Below are positions 8,059-16,760 of a stretch of DNA of 33,371 bases, piece by piece; position 1 is the first letter of the stretch; each line of letters starts with the position of its first letter. Location of the stretch: contig JAQVBQ010000020.1 of NCBI GenBank assembly GCA_028690215.1, positions 1 to 33,371 of the forward strand, given 5' to 3'. Source of the stretch: Bacteroidales bacterium (lineage in GTDB: Bacteria > Bacteroidota > Bacteroidia > Bacteroidales > UBA932). The position numbers were made by a program, and so were the translations under genes. The notes under the pieces are model-generated. The model saw nothing but the letters and a program-made list of their open reading frames with translations, did no database searches and was not told the DNA's origin.

Positions 8059-9606
8059 CCCCTCTCTCGAGAGAAGATGATCCAGATTTGCCAGATTGTA
8101 TAAAACTATAGCGGTCACCACAGATGTGTGATTCATATATTCAGGGATACTTATGTTATAAGTGTCCCTTTCTGTATGCCATATCTCATAGTAACTGAAG
8201 TCATATCCTTTTAGATCGCTATTTTCAAAACTGATTGCAGGCACGCCATTCATTGCAAAGTATGCATGATCTGATCCTCCGGGGTTTTTGGGCAGTGGCT
8301 GGGGTTTTCCACCCCTTTTCTTTAGTGAAAACTTAAAATCCGGATTGATTGAGTTTAGAGGTTCACATACCTTCTCAAAATCATTGTACATTGCTTCAGG
8401 TACAGTTATACCACTGGTTATCGTAGGTCCTCCATCTCTGTTGAAATAGTTGCTTATACTGTTTAACTTATCCTTGTTTGTTCTAACCCAGTATTCTGAT
8501 CCCCATAATCCGAACTCCTCACCTGCCCAAAGACAGAATAGTATGGATCTTTGCGGTTTGGCTCCCGACATTGAAATAAGACGTGCTGCCTCAAGGGTTG
8601 GTGCCACGCCGGTTCCGCAATCAACAGCACCGGTACCGACATCATAGGAATCAAGGTGTCCACCGCACATTACATATTCATCAGGGAACCTGGTCCCTTT
8701 TATCTTTCCTATTACATTGTGGATGACTACGGGACCCGGCTTAAAGTGATTTCTGATATCAAACTCGAGCTGGAAATATCTTCTCTCTTTGACCTTTTTC
8801 AGTATTATATTGTACTGATCTTCGTCCAGCTTGATATCAGGGCAGGTCGGCAGAGAGTCAAAGTTCATGTAAAAGAGGTTTTTTCTGTCATAAAGAGCTC
8901 TCAACGGAGTCTTTGCAGATTGTATCAGCCCAAGAATCCCGGCCTCTCTCATCTCCTTGTAGAATAATGCCGGAGACTCCTTGAGAGCCTTGAAACTCTT
9001 TGGCTCTTTTCCGGGGTGGTCATAGTTCCATCTTTTAATTGAGTCATTATACTTGGAAATTGCCTCATTCTCTTTGATAATCCTCAACCTTGCCTCATCA
9101 GCAAATGGGGAGTAATCTATCGGAAAACCATCACTCTCTCCTGTAATCAAAACCCATGCACCTTTGAGTTTACTCTTCATTCTTTCAAATTCTCCCCTGG
9201 TTTTCGGCTCAAGCAGAACATGACCTCTCTGAACACCTTTTGTACCCGATGTATATGAAGGTGTTACAAAGTGTAATACAAAACCATCCTCACTTAGCAT
9301 GCGCCCGAACCATGGGCCTCTGTTGAAACCGACAGGAAGTGTGTCAACAGCCTGTAGTGATACTTCAAGTCCCCATTTGCTGAATAATCCAGCAGCCCAA
9401 TATGTCGCATTTTCATATGCATCTGAACCCACAAGCCGGCCACCGATTCTGTTGGACAGAATATCGAGATGGTCCATTGTCCTGTTATCTGTTCTTCCTG
9501 CGTGTATAATTTTTGATACGACAGAGTCATTCTGCGATAGTGCTATACTTGTCTCAAACTGTAGCGATAGCAGCAGAAAAGCTAGGAGGGGAGTTTTCTT
9601 TATCAT
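8035..9606 (-). CDS. Exported M28-family zinc peptidase
   Basis: This is a secreted M28 metallopeptidase, probably an amino- or carboxypeptidase of the carboxypeptidase Q type. It has 523 residues with a signal peptide at about 1-25. The region 130-250 fits a PA-like insert before the catalytic domain. Probable two-zinc ligands are H317 in GGHLDS, D329 in AVDCGTG, E363/E364 in WAGEEFG, D391 in FNRDGG and H477 in WHTERDT; a GSDHAYF segment is also present. The ATG at 9606 overlaps the stop of the upstream S41 gene by four bases (ATGA), so the two are translationally coupled. The catalytic residues look complete. Substrate specificity cannot be read from the sequence. Confidence 0.9.
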   Translation of the reverse strand: MIKKTPLLAFLLLSLQFETSIALSQNDSVVSKIIHAGRTDNRTMDHLDILSNRIGGRLVGSDAYENATYWAAGLFSKWGLEVSLQAVDTLPVGFNRGPWFGRMLSEDGFVLHFVTPSYTSGTKGVQRGHVLLEPKTRGEFERMKSKLKGAWVLITGESDGFPIDYSPFADEARLRIIKENEAISKYNDSIKRWNYDHPGKEPKSFKALKESPALFYKEMREAGILGLIQSAKTPLRALYDRKNLFYMNFDSLPTCPDIKLDEDQYNIILKKVKERRYFQLEFDIRNHFKPGPVVIHNVIGKIKGTRFPDEYVMCGGHLDSYDVGTGAVDCGTGVAPTLEAARLISMSGAKPQRSILFCLWAGEEFGLWGSEYWVRTNKDKLNSISNYFNRDGGPTITSGITVPEAMYNDFEKVCEPLNSINPDFKFSLKKRGGKPQPLPKNPGGSDHAYFAMNGVPAISFENSDLKGYDFSYYEIWHTERDTYNISIPEYMNHTSVVTAIVLYNLANLDHLLSREGLYDLNVK

Positions 9607-10958
9607 AAAGGTCTTTTATCTTTGTAAACGCCGTAATTGTCAGCGTCTTCATCAACTTTTATACGTCCCGCCGGATATGGTGGTAAGGTTGCGGATCTGG
9701 CAGCAGGAATCTCCGGCCAGGCTCCGGTTGATATGAATGTCAGGGCAGATCTTAACCAATCCTCCTCCAATCCGAAATCATGATAAAGATCATCCGGTCT
9801 TTGATGGTCGGGCACCAGTCCATCCTCGTAATTGCCCTCCCCGAGGCTGTTTACACTATAGAATGCTATCGGCAGGAATACAAAATCAGGATAGATCTCC
9901 TCATCTTCAGGATAGAACCATACATACATGCCGTTCGGCTTACCGTATGTAGTCCTGCCTATTTGGAGGACATTCATCAGCGGACGGAATCCGTTTATTA
10001 TTATCTCACTCGCTGAAGCAGTTCCTCCTCCTGTCAAAATAATCAATCTGTCCAGATCCAGGGAGTTGCTGACTCTGTTTACAATAGTCATCGTACTTGC
10101 CTGTGAGTCATATGATGCAAGTTTGTCATTGTGTTTTCTGCGAGCTACGACCTTTCCGTTTGCACTTGCAGGAGCAATATAGTTAGAAAGCAATTGTGAT
10201 GCAGAACCATCTCCTCCTCCGTTGTATCTGAGGTCAAGTATGAGCTCCCTTACGTTAGCTGCTTTAAAAGCAGTCATTGCATTCTCTATGTCGGAGAGCA
10301 TCCCGGCCTTAAAGGCATAATAGTTGAAATATGCGACAGGATAAGGTAATCCCGGGAAATCATCAGATGTTATGACCATACCCTTCAGTACAGATCTTGT
10401 GCTTACCTCTCGTGCACTTGTAGAGAAAGTATATGAAGTCCCGTCGTATTTTTTAAAAGTGAATGTGTTTGAGTTGTTGTTAATCTGTGCATTGAAAGTT
10501 CCATTGCGTATAAGATCAGCTACAGGAGTTCCGTTCAAATGTGTCAGTTCGTAGCCTCTTTTTACCCCTTTTTCCGACATGGGAGAATTTTCGAATACAT
10601 ACCTTACCCTTACACTAAAGTCGTTGTAGTGGTCGATAGGTTGTGCATAACTTGCACCATAGGTAAGATATACTCCTGTCTCTGAATCGGTGTACTCCTC
10701 ACCTGACATCATCCATGACCACCTGTCTTTGGCAACTAAAAGGGTGTCGAAATATTCATACAGTGAAGATATAGGGGCAGGATCAATATTAGTTGGAATT
10801 TCTCTGTACCAGTAATAGACATCATTCATAAGAGAATGCAGATAGCTTTTTTCAGCGCTCAGTTCATCGGGATTATTCTTTTCACAAGATGTGAATGTGA
10901 TAGTAAAAGCGATGAGTATTGCAGAAAAAACCAAAATTTTCTTAAATGAAGTTGCCAT
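9603..10958 (-). CDS. S41-family lipoprotein protease (CtpA-like)
   Basis: This is an outer-envelope serine protease of family S41 (C-terminal processing protease type) with 451 residues. The N-terminus is a lipoprotein signal with lipobox TFTSC and acylated C25. An S41 N-terminal helical region lies at about 35-90 and a PDZ-like region at about 95-180. The catalytic domain follows, with LDLRYNGGGDG at about 241-251. The dyad is Ser315 (GTASASE) and Lys340 (TYGK); the 25-residue spacing equals that of the tail-specific protease Prc. It is the first gene of a two-gene minus-strand unit with the M28 peptidase. Export and coupling suggest joint processing of proteins or peptides outside the cytoplasm. 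Confidence 0.9.
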   Translation of the reverse strand: MATSFKKILVFSAILIAFTITFTSCEKNNPDELSAEKSYLHSLMNDVYYWYREIPTNIDPAPISSLYEYFDTLLVAKDRWSWMMSGEEYTDSETGVYLTYGASYAQPIDHYNDFSVRVRYVFENSPMSEKGVKRGYELTHLNGTPVADLIRNGTFNAQINNNSNTFTFKKYDGTSYTFSTSAREVSTRSVLKGMVITSDDFPGLPYPVAYFNYYAFKAGMLSDIENAMTAFKAANVRELILDLRYNGGGDGSASQLLSNYIAPASANGKVVARRKHNDKLASYDSQASTMTIVNRVSNSLDLDRLIILTGGGTASASEIIINGFRPLMNVLQIGRTTYGKPNGMYVWFYPEDEEIYPDFVFLPIAFYSVNSLGEGNYEDGLVPDHQRPDDLYHDFGLEEDWLRSALTFISTGAWPEIPAARSATLPPYPAGRIKVDEDADNYGVYKDKRPL

Positions 10959-11042
10959 TATTTGATAAGATTTAAGTAATAAAGGTAAACAAATTAAATT
11001 TATTGGTGTTGTATAGAAAGAACAAATACAAAAATAGATATT

Positions 11043-11573
11043 ATGAAAGAATTGGCATCAATAGAGACAAAAAATATATTCGCATCTAAAGGGACACCCC
11101 TTACACTACTTGGCAAACAGATAGAGGTTGGAGAAGAGGCTCCTGAAATAATTGCCACAGATATTTCTATGAAGGAGGTAAAACTCTCTGACTACAAAGG
11201 AAAAGTTGTTGTAATAAGTGTATTTCCTTCAATAGATACCGGAGTATGTGCAACTCAGACAAGGACTTTTAACAAAAAGGCAACCACACTTTCGGATGAT
11301 GTTGTCATACTTACAATATCAAAAGATCTCCCGTTTGCTTTAGGACGTTTTTGCGCTGCTGAGGGAATAACAAACATATTTCCGCTCTCTGATTACAAAC
11401 AATCGAAATTCGGCCTGGAATATGGATTTCTCATAAAAGAGAACCAACTTCTGGCAAGGGGAGTGGTTGTAGTTGACAAAAGTGGTAAGGTCCGTTATAA
11501 AGAGATAACAAAGGATATTGTTATTGAGCCTGACTATGACAAAGCAATAGAGGCCGTAAAAAAATTGCTCTAA
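11043..11573 (+). CDS. tpx: Thiol peroxidase (Tpx)
   Basis: Tpx is a cytoplasmic atypical two-cysteine peroxiredoxin that reduces hydrogen and organic peroxides using thioredoxin. The protein has 176 residues, close to the family length. The active site PSIDTGVCATQTR contains the peroxidatic Cys69; the resolving Cys104 lies in ALGRFCAAEG, at the spacing known for Tpx. The N-terminal block GTPLTLLGKQIEVGEEAPE is also typical. It is a monocistronic plus-strand gene; the stop codon directly abuts the stop of the convergent DUF454 gene. The upstream 84 bases (10959-11042) are AT-rich and must hold divergent promoters for this gene and the S41 gene, but no clean minus-7 box is visible there. Confidence 0.96.
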   Translation: MKELASIETKNIFASKGTPLTLLGKQIEVGEEAPEIIATDISMKEVKLSDYKGKVVVISVFPSIDTGVCATQTRTFNKKATTLSDDVVILTISKDLPFALGRFCAAEGITNIFPLSDYKQSKFGLEYGFLIKENQLLARGVVVVDKSGKVRYKEITKDIVIEPDYDKAIEAVKKLL

Positions 11574-11945
11574 TCAATAATTTTCCGGACGTGTTTTTTT
11601 CATCGCAATGTGAATCGTAACCCCGACACCTACCCCTACAAGGATCAATCTGAGCCAGAGTGAAGAGGCGATGAATATAATACATAGAATAAGCGTAAAC
11701 CATAACATTGTTATGGTTTTTGCTTTTTGTCTCAACGGCATTCCTCTTTTTGAATAGTAGTCTCTAATGTATGGTCCAAGGTATGGATTCCGGATCAGCC
11801 AGTATAGTTTACGGGGGGATGAGTTCATATAAAAATAGGCTGCCAGAAGCAAAAATGGTGTAGTGGGCAAAACAGGAAGGAATATCCCTAATGTGCCACA
11901 GGCAACACAAATAGATGCTAAAATAATATAAACCGATTTCTTCAC
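11574..11945 (-). CDS. DUF454 (YbaN-like) inner-membrane protein
   Basis: This is a small membrane protein of the DUF454/YbaN family, function unknown. Hydrophobic segments include VYIILASICVACGTLGIFLP and FLLLAAYFYM near the N-terminus and two more near the C-terminus (TITMLWFTLILCIIFIASS, LILVGVGVGVTIH). The family hallmark GTLGIFLPVLPTTPFLLLAAY is present. I place the start at the GTG at 11945, giving 123 residues, close to the usual 120-125. A longer reading to a GTG at 11981 would start upstream of the predicted promoter box at 11971-11978 and is unlikely. No ATG lies early enough to encode the conserved first helix. Confidence 0.85.
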   Translation of the reverse strand: MKKSVYIILASICVACGTLGIFLPVLPTTPFLLLAAYFYMNSSPRKLYWLIRNPYLGPYIRDYYSKRGMPLRQKAKTITMLWFTLILCIIFIASSLWLRLILVGVGVGVTIHIAMKKTRPENY

Positions 11946-11962
11946 TTGGTGCGAAATTTCTT

Positions 11963-11978
11963 TATATTTGCAAATATA
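11963..11978. promoter_or_regulatory. Palindromic double minus-7 box, DUF454 and agcS
   Basis: A perfect 16-base palindrome, tatatttg followed by caaatata, gives a TAnnTTTG minus-7 box on each strand. The plus-strand copy (11963-11970) is 19 bases before the symporter ATG at 11990. The minus-strand copy (11971-11978) would drive the DUF454 gene from about 11965, before its GTG at 11945. No convincing minus-33 element is seen on either side. Confidence 0.6.
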
Positions 11979-11989
11979 CACTTAAAACT

Positions 11990-13372
11990 ATGAATTCATT
12001 TGCTTCTATCGTGGAGGGCATCAGTGCCTTCCTGTGGGGTTGGCCTATGATTGTACTCCTTTTAGGCACACACATTTATCTTACTGTCATTCTAAAATTT
12101 CCCCAGAGAAAAATATTTACGGGGATAAAACTGTCTGTTACAAGAGATAAGGGAGCAAACGGAGATGTGAGTCAGTTTGGGGCATTGGCTACCGCACTGG
12201 CTGCGACTATAGGTACAGGAAACATAGTGGGGGTTGCCACCGCAGTTGCGCTTGGAGGTCCGGGAGCAGTATTATGGTGTTGGCTTACAGGTGTATTCGG
12301 GATAGCAACAAAGTATTCAGAAGGCTTGCTGGCCATTAAATATCGGGTCAGGACTTCGGACGGGACTATGCTCGGAGGCCCGATGTATGCTCTTGAGAGG
12401 GGGCTGAATATGAAGTGGCTCGGTATTTTGTTCTGTATTTTTACTGCTGTTGCTGCATTTGGAATAGGAAACACTGTTCAGGCAAATTCTATATCAATGC
12501 TAATCAATGAGACATATTCTGTTTCAAAATACGTAACAGGTGTAGCAATAGCACTACTCACAGCTCTCGTCATACTATTCGGTGTTAAAGGAATAGCAAA
12601 GGTATGTGGGACATTGGTTCCTTTTATGGCCTTTTTCTATGTATTAGGCTGTGGATATATCTTGGTTATGAATTATAATTACCTTGGAGATACCATCAGG
12701 TTAATTTTTGAATCTGCCTTTACTGCTAAGGCTGCAGGTGCAGGTTTTCTTGGTACAACTGTCATGATGGCTGCAAGATACGGTATTGCCAGGGGACTCT
12801 TTTCAAATGAGTCGGGTCTCGGATCTGCTCCGCTGGTAGCTGCAGCAGCACAGACAAGAAATCCTGTAAGGCAAGCTCTTGTCTCTTCGACAGGAACATT
12901 TTGGGATACAGTCGTTATTTGTGCAATGACCGGTTTGGTTGTAGTAAGTTCAATACTTGCATTTCCTGATATCGACCATACTCATGGAGCTGCTTTGACA
13001 AAAGCTGCCTTTTCAAAAATCCCGTTTGGTTCCCTGATTCTCTCTGTGGGTATAGTTACATTTGCCTTCAGTACTATACTGGGATGGAGCTATTACGGAG
13101 AGAAGGCTGTGGAGTATCTCGGAGGGAAAAAATTCATTTTATGGTACAGGGTGGCATGGATTATTGCCGTATTTGTAGGATCTGTGGCAAACCTTTCACT
13201 TATATGGAATATCGCAGACAGTATGAATGCCCTCATGGCAATTCCAAACCTGATAGCACTTCTCCTCCTTTCAAAGGTTTTAGTTAAAGAGACAAACAAA
13301 TATCTCTGGTCGAAAAAGCTTGAAGAGACATCAAACGAAGAGATCCCTCTGATAACAAAGGGATCCCGATAA
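11990..13372 (+). CDS. Alanine/glycine:cation symporter (AgcS family)
   Basis: This is a multi-pass inner-membrane carrier that imports alanine, glycine or a related amino acid with sodium or protons. The 460-residue protein has about 10-11 hydrophobic helices. Family hallmarks are the glycine-rich ALAATIGTGNIVGVATAVALGGPGAVLWCW near residues 64-100 and the block SNESGLGSAPLVAAAAQTRNPVRQALVSS in the second half. The ATG at 11990 lies 20 bases after a consensus minus-7 box. It is transcribed alone, between two minus-strand genes. The next gene is convergent after 19 bases with no hairpin. Neighbouring exported peptidases could supply its substrates, but that link is only contextual. Confidence 0.93.
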   Translation: MNSFASIVEGISAFLWGWPMIVLLLGTHIYLTVILKFPQRKIFTGIKLSVTRDKGANGDVSQFGALATALAATIGTGNIVGVATAVALGGPGAVLWCWLTGVFGIATKYSEGLLAIKYRVRTSDGTMLGGPMYALERGLNMKWLGILFCIFTAVAAFGIGNTVQANSISMLINETYSVSKYVTGVAIALLTALVILFGVKGIAKVCGTLVPFMAFFYVLGCGYILVMNYNYLGDTIRLIFESAFTAKAAGAGFLGTTVMMAARYGIARGLFSNESGLGSAPLVAAAAQTRNPVRQALVSSTGTFWDTVVICAMTGLVVVSSILAFPDIDHTHGAALTKAAFSKIPFGSLILSVGIVTFAFSTILGWSYYGEKAVEYLGGKKFILWYRVAWIIAVFVGSVANLSLIWNIADSMNALMAIPNLIALLLLSKVLVKETNKYLWSKKLEETSNEEIPLITKGSR

Positions 13373-13391
13373 TTTCAAAACAAAATTAAGT

Positions 13392-15410
13392 TTAATTCTC
13401 TACAGGTAAAAAGCTGTACTTTTTGCCGTATTCTCTCATTTGTTGCAGGAAGTCCTTAGGATATTCAACCTTGTAGTCTATTACCTTACCATCTTTCTCA
13501 ACAGGGATGATATCCGGATTGATAAATCCACCGTAAGGTTTGAGGTTTAAAGAGGCATATCTCTCTTTGAGCTCTTTGTGAAGCTGTGGATCAATGTTGA
13601 TTCCATAGGTTGTTACAAGTTTCTTTCCGGCTTCATAGTCTCCCTCGGATTTTATTCTCTGGAGCTCTTTGAGTAACTCGCCGAAGAGAACCCTTAGTTT
13701 CGCATAATCGTTAATTACGAAATATGTTTTCCCGTCACGCATACGTTTTTCTATTACATTTTCAGCTTTACCTTTCTCGAAGCACCACTCCGATATCATC
13801 TTTCTGCCCTGCATATGAGCTTGGGTAACGTTCTTGCCCAGATCTATACGAACAAACTGAGTAAAAATTCCATTCCTTATATAGCTGATATATTCGGCCT
13901 TGTAGGCTGTGTCATTTGGAGTAATTCCGAGCTCGACAAGCTTTGGATCGGCCAGATAGTATAGTGCAAAAAGATCGGCTCTGGACTCCTCAAGTGTTGA
14001 GCTGAAATCTTTGAGGGCGTTTGGAGATGTTCCTTCACGCAACTGTCCCGAGCCATGTCCAAGACATTCATGAAGGTCTGTGTGAAGATTACCTGTAAGA
14101 CTGCCGTACTCTTTTAAAAGTTGTACTTCAGACTCATCCCATGAAAACTCTCCGCTCATAGTCTTAGGTGATTCCTCTGCTGCTTTTTCGTATGCGTCTG
14201 TAATATTTGCTATTGTTACCGACTTAGAGCCATGTTCCTTTCTGATCCAATCGGCATTTGGAAGATTAATTCCAAGAGGAGAGACAGGGTGGCAATCTCC
14301 TCCGAGTTGCACTGCATTGATAACCTTGGCAGATACGCCTTTAACCTCTTTTTTTCTGTATTTAGGGTCGATAGGAGAGTTGTCCTCAAACCACTGGGCG
14401 TTCTCACTTATTATCTGAGTTCTATTTGATGCCTCAAGATCCTTTATGTTTACTAATCCTTCCCAGGTTGCCTTGAGTCCGAGAGGGTCGTTATAGTTTT
14501 CTATAAAGCCATTGATGAAGTCAACCTGAGAGCCGGTTTCACTTACCCAGGCAATATTATAGTCATCCCATATCTTAAGGTCACCGCTTCTGTAGTAATC
14601 ACAAAGAAGCTTTATATAATTCTTTTGATTTTCGTTCTCGGCAACAGATGCAGCTTTCTCGAGGTGAAAGATGATTTTTTCTATCGCAGCACCATATAGG
14701 CCACCTGCTTTATATACCCTCTCCTCGATTTTGCCATTTTGTTTGACGAGTTTTGAATTAAGGCCATATGATAAAGGTTGAGGGTCGTTAGGTTTTTCCA
14801 TTTTTGCGTAGAAAGACTCTGCCTCCTTGGTTGTAACTCCATCGTAGAAGTTGACGGCGCTGCCTGTAATCAAATCTCCCTTTCCGGAAATGTTCTTCCT
14901 GTATGGTGCAATTGACGGATCAAAAATGATTGGTAACATCTCGTCTTTAAGTGAATCCAGTCCACTTTTAGACATCAGGTCGGCAAAATACTCTTTTGAA
15001 CAGCCCGGCATAATCTTCTCCTCAGCATAGTGGTGATGAATGCCGTTGCTGAAAAATACTCTTTTGGCATAGACCATAAATTCATTGTAATCGTTACTCT
15101 CTTTCTCTCCATTGTAGTTGTCAAGAATTTGCTCCAGTACTTTTCTTACTCTGAGTCCATACTTTGAGTTCTGATCCCAGAAAATATCACGGCCGCACTT
15201 GACAGCCTCACTTAGATGGTAGATGTACTCCTTTTGTTGAAGGGTGAGAGAATCCCATCCGGGAATTTGAAAACGGATGACTTTTATATCGGCAAATTCA
15301 TCTGCCAGATACTTGAAAGGTTCCTGCGTCTTTTCAGGAGCCCCCTGTTTACAAGAGCACAGTGAAAGCCCTGTAATTGTTGCAATAAGCATGATTTTAA
15401 CGTAGTTCAT
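13392..15410 (-). CDS. Dipeptidyl peptidase III (M49), lipoprotein
   Basis: This is a zinc dipeptidyl peptidase of family M49, which removes dipeptides from the N-terminus of peptides. I use the ATG at 15410, giving 672 residues; a longer TTG-initiated reading to 15428 would begin inside the promoter box at 15426-15433. The N-terminus MNYVKIMLIATITGLSLCSC is a lipoprotein signal with acylated Cys20, so the enzyme is probably membrane-anchored outside the cytoplasm. The zinc motif HECLGH is at 447-452, and EESRAD at 474-479 supplies the third ligand, Glu475. HEXXGH is the M49 arrangement, with the family's one-residue-longer spacing. All catalytic residues are present. It is transcribed alone and divergently from the C11 peptidase gene. 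Confidence 0.93.
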   Translation of the reverse strand: MNYVKIMLIATITGLSLCSCKQGAPEKTQEPFKYLADEFADIKVIRFQIPGWDSLTLQQKEYIYHLSEAVKCGRDIFWDQNSKYGLRVRKVLEQILDNYNGEKESNDYNEFMVYAKRVFFSNGIHHHYAEEKIMPGCSKEYFADLMSKSGLDSLKDEMLPIIFDPSIAPYRKNISGKGDLITGSAVNFYDGVTTKEAESFYAKMEKPNDPQPLSYGLNSKLVKQNGKIEERVYKAGGLYGAAIEKIIFHLEKAASVAENENQKNYIKLLCDYYRSGDLKIWDDYNIAWVSETGSQVDFINGFIENYNDPLGLKATWEGLVNIKDLEASNRTQIISENAQWFEDNSPIDPKYRKKEVKGVSAKVINAVQLGGDCHPVSPLGINLPNADWIRKEHGSKSVTIANITDAYEKAAEESPKTMSGEFSWDESEVQLLKEYGSLTGNLHTDLHECLGHGSGQLREGTSPNALKDFSSTLEESRADLFALYYLADPKLVELGITPNDTAYKAEYISYIRNGIFTQFVRIDLGKNVTQAHMQGRKMISEWCFEKGKAENVIEKRMRDGKTYFVINDYAKLRVLFGELLKELQRIKSEGDYEAGKKLVTTYGINIDPQLHKELKERYASLNLKPYGGFINPDIIPVEKDGKVIDYKVEYPKDFLQQMREYGKKYSFLPVEN

Positions 15411-15425
15411 AATTCTATATTTACA

Positions 15426-15433
15426 CAAATATA
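15426..15433 (-). promoter_or_regulatory. Minus-7 box for the dipeptidyl peptidase III gene
   Basis: The minus strand reads TATATTTG, a full match to the Bacteroidetes minus-7 consensus TAnnTTTG. It lies 15 bases upstream of the ATG at 15410, and it rules out a start at 15428. A minus-33 element is not clear. Confidence 0.6.
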
Positions 15434-15455
15434 GCTCTTTGTGGCAGAAAAAGAT

Positions 15456-15463
15456 TAATTTTG
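15456..15463 (+). promoter_or_regulatory. Minus-7 box for the C11 peptidase gene
   Basis: The plus strand reads TAATTTTG, matching TAnnTTTG, 14 bases before the ATG at 15478. A TTTG at 15438-15441 is too close (14 bases) for the usual minus-33 spacing of about 19. The promoter is back-to-back with that of the M49 gene. Confidence 0.5.
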
Positions 15464-15477
15464 ATTCTTAATACCAA

Positions 15478-16641
15478 ATGAAAAAGATGAAGCGGTCGTT
15501 ATTTCTATTTACCCTATTTGCTTTAGTAATCCTCCACTCCTGTTCAAAAAACGATCTAACCGATGACGGTTACAACAGAGTCGTGATTGTCTATTTTGCA
15601 GCCAATAACAACCTAAGCTCATACGCAGAGAGCAATATAGAGAGCCTCTCCGAAGGGTATCTCCCCGAGGAGGATAGTGATGATATACTTCTTGTCTATT
15701 CACATACTGAAAAAAACCTGCCTGTACTGTTAAGGATGTATAAAGATCAGTCCGGTACTGTTGTGCAGGATGTTGTCTCAAATTACGAAGAACAAAACTC
15801 TACAACACCAGAGGTGTTGGAATCGGTATTGGACAAAGTCAAAGCCATATTTCCCGCAAAGGAGTACGGGCTTATATTGTGGTCCCATGGTACCGGATGG
15901 TTGCCTGAAGACTATTATGAAAACTCAAATCAGTATGGAGTTCAGTTTCCCGACCCTTATGCGCACATGGTTAAAAGCTTTGGTTATGAGGATGGTGTGG
16001 AGATGGATATAAAAGATCTCTGTAATGCCATACCTTATCACCTCTCTTTCGTGATTTTTGACTGTTGTCTAATGGGTGGAATTGAAGTAGCATACGAAAT
16101 AAAAGATAAATGTGACTATATTGTAGCATCTCCGGCAGAGATTCTTGCAACCGGATTCCCTTATGACAGAATAATTGAACCTTTGTTTGCGAAAAAAGCA
16201 GACCTTGAGGAGGTATGCGAGAGATACTATGATTTCTACAACTCACAGAGTGGAGTATACAGGTCAGCAACTATTGCTTTGTACAATACATCGAAGCTTG
16301 ATGCCCTTGCAGCTGTATGCAGGAAGATTTTCGCTGCTAACAGAGAACAAATTGCAACCCTCCAGACAAATCTTATCCAGGGATACTTCAGACTAAACAA
16401 GCATTGGTTTTATGACCTGGAAGATTTTGTGGCGCAGTTTGCATCTGTGGCGGATTTGGACGAGCTTAGCAATTCCCTCTCTCAAGTAGTGACTGCAAAA
16501 TTCTACACTCCGATATTCCTTGATCTGACTATATCCAATTCTTCTGGTATAAGCACTTATGTGCCAAGCAACGGAAGCACATATCTTGATAACTATTATA
16601 AGAGTTATAAGTGGAATACCGCCACTCAGATGATAAAGTGA
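15478..16641 (+). CDS. Clostripain-family (C11) cysteine peptidase lipoprotein
   Basis: This is a predicted lipoprotein of peptidase family C11 (clostripain clan CD), which usually cleaves after Arg or Lys. It has 387 residues. The lipobox VILHSC gives an acylated Cys22. The catalytic His137 is in LILWSHGTGW and the catalytic Cys is most likely Cys197 in IFDCCLMGGIEVAYE; it aligns with the DACL motif of relatives. The preceding Cys196 replaces the usual Ala, which is a small oddity. The protein ends soon after the core domain without an added C-terminal sorting domain. It is transcribed alone; the bL25 gene follows 119 bases later with its own promoter. Confidence 0.9.
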   Translation: MKKMKRSLFLFTLFALVILHSCSKNDLTDDGYNRVVIVYFAANNNLSSYAESNIESLSEGYLPEEDSDDILLVYSHTEKNLPVLLRMYKDQSGTVVQDVVSNYEEQNSTTPEVLESVLDKVKAIFPAKEYGLILWSHGTGWLPEDYYENSNQYGVQFPDPYAHMVKSFGYEDGVEMDIKDLCNAIPYHLSFVIFDCCLMGGIEVAYEIKDKCDYIVASPAEILATGFPYDRIIEPLFAKKADLEEVCERYYDFYNSQSGVYRSATIALYNTSKLDALAAVCRKIFAANREQIATLQTNLIQGYFRLNKHWFYDLEDFVAQFASVADLDELSNSLSQVVTAKFYTPIFLDLTISNSSGISTYVPSNGSTYLDNYYKSYKWNTATQMIK

Positions 16642-16648
16642 CAAATAG

Positions 16649-16678
16649 TTGCTGTCAGTCAGAAATTTTGTATATTTG
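16649..16678 (+). promoter_or_regulatory. Promoter of the bL25-pth-S4 operon
   Basis: A TTG at 16649-16651 is followed after 19 bases by TATATTTG at 16671-16678, close to the Bacteroidetes consensus TTTG-N19-TAnnTTTG. Transcription should start near 16685, leaving a leader of about 75 bases before the ATG at 16761. Confidence 0.65.
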
Positions 16679-16686
16679 CGCTCTCT

Positions 16687-16732
16687 AAAAAAGGAAACTT
16701 TTTTGGTGCAATGGGATCCGGACCATTTCCGG
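16687..16732 (+). promoter_or_regulatory. Structured 5' leader of the bL25 gene
   Basis: The first hairpin pairs AAAAAAG (16687-16693) with CTTTTTT (16698-16704) around a GAAA tetraloop of the GNRA type. Downstream, two pairings compete: AATGG (16710-16714) with CCATT (16723-16727), or CCGGA (16718-16722) with TCCGG (16728-16732). They cannot easily form together because no bases are left to cross the grooves. This could be a ribosomal-protein autoregulatory leader; the function is a guess. Confidence 0.4.
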
Positions 16733-16760
16733 GTTGAGTAACACATTTTAATTTTTTATT

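Noticed and set aside
10959-11042. OxyR-like site or clear promoter upstream of tpx
   Set aside because: Two ATAG segments occur but lack the symmetric spacing of an OxyR site. The nearest minus-7 lookalikes (TAAATTTA at 10995-11002 and, on the minus strand, TACCTTTA) each miss the final G, so I do not call them.
16710-16732. H-type pseudoknot in the bL25 leader
   Set aside because: The two stems interleave but leave no bases to cross the first stem, so mutually exclusive pairing is more likely than a pseudoknot.
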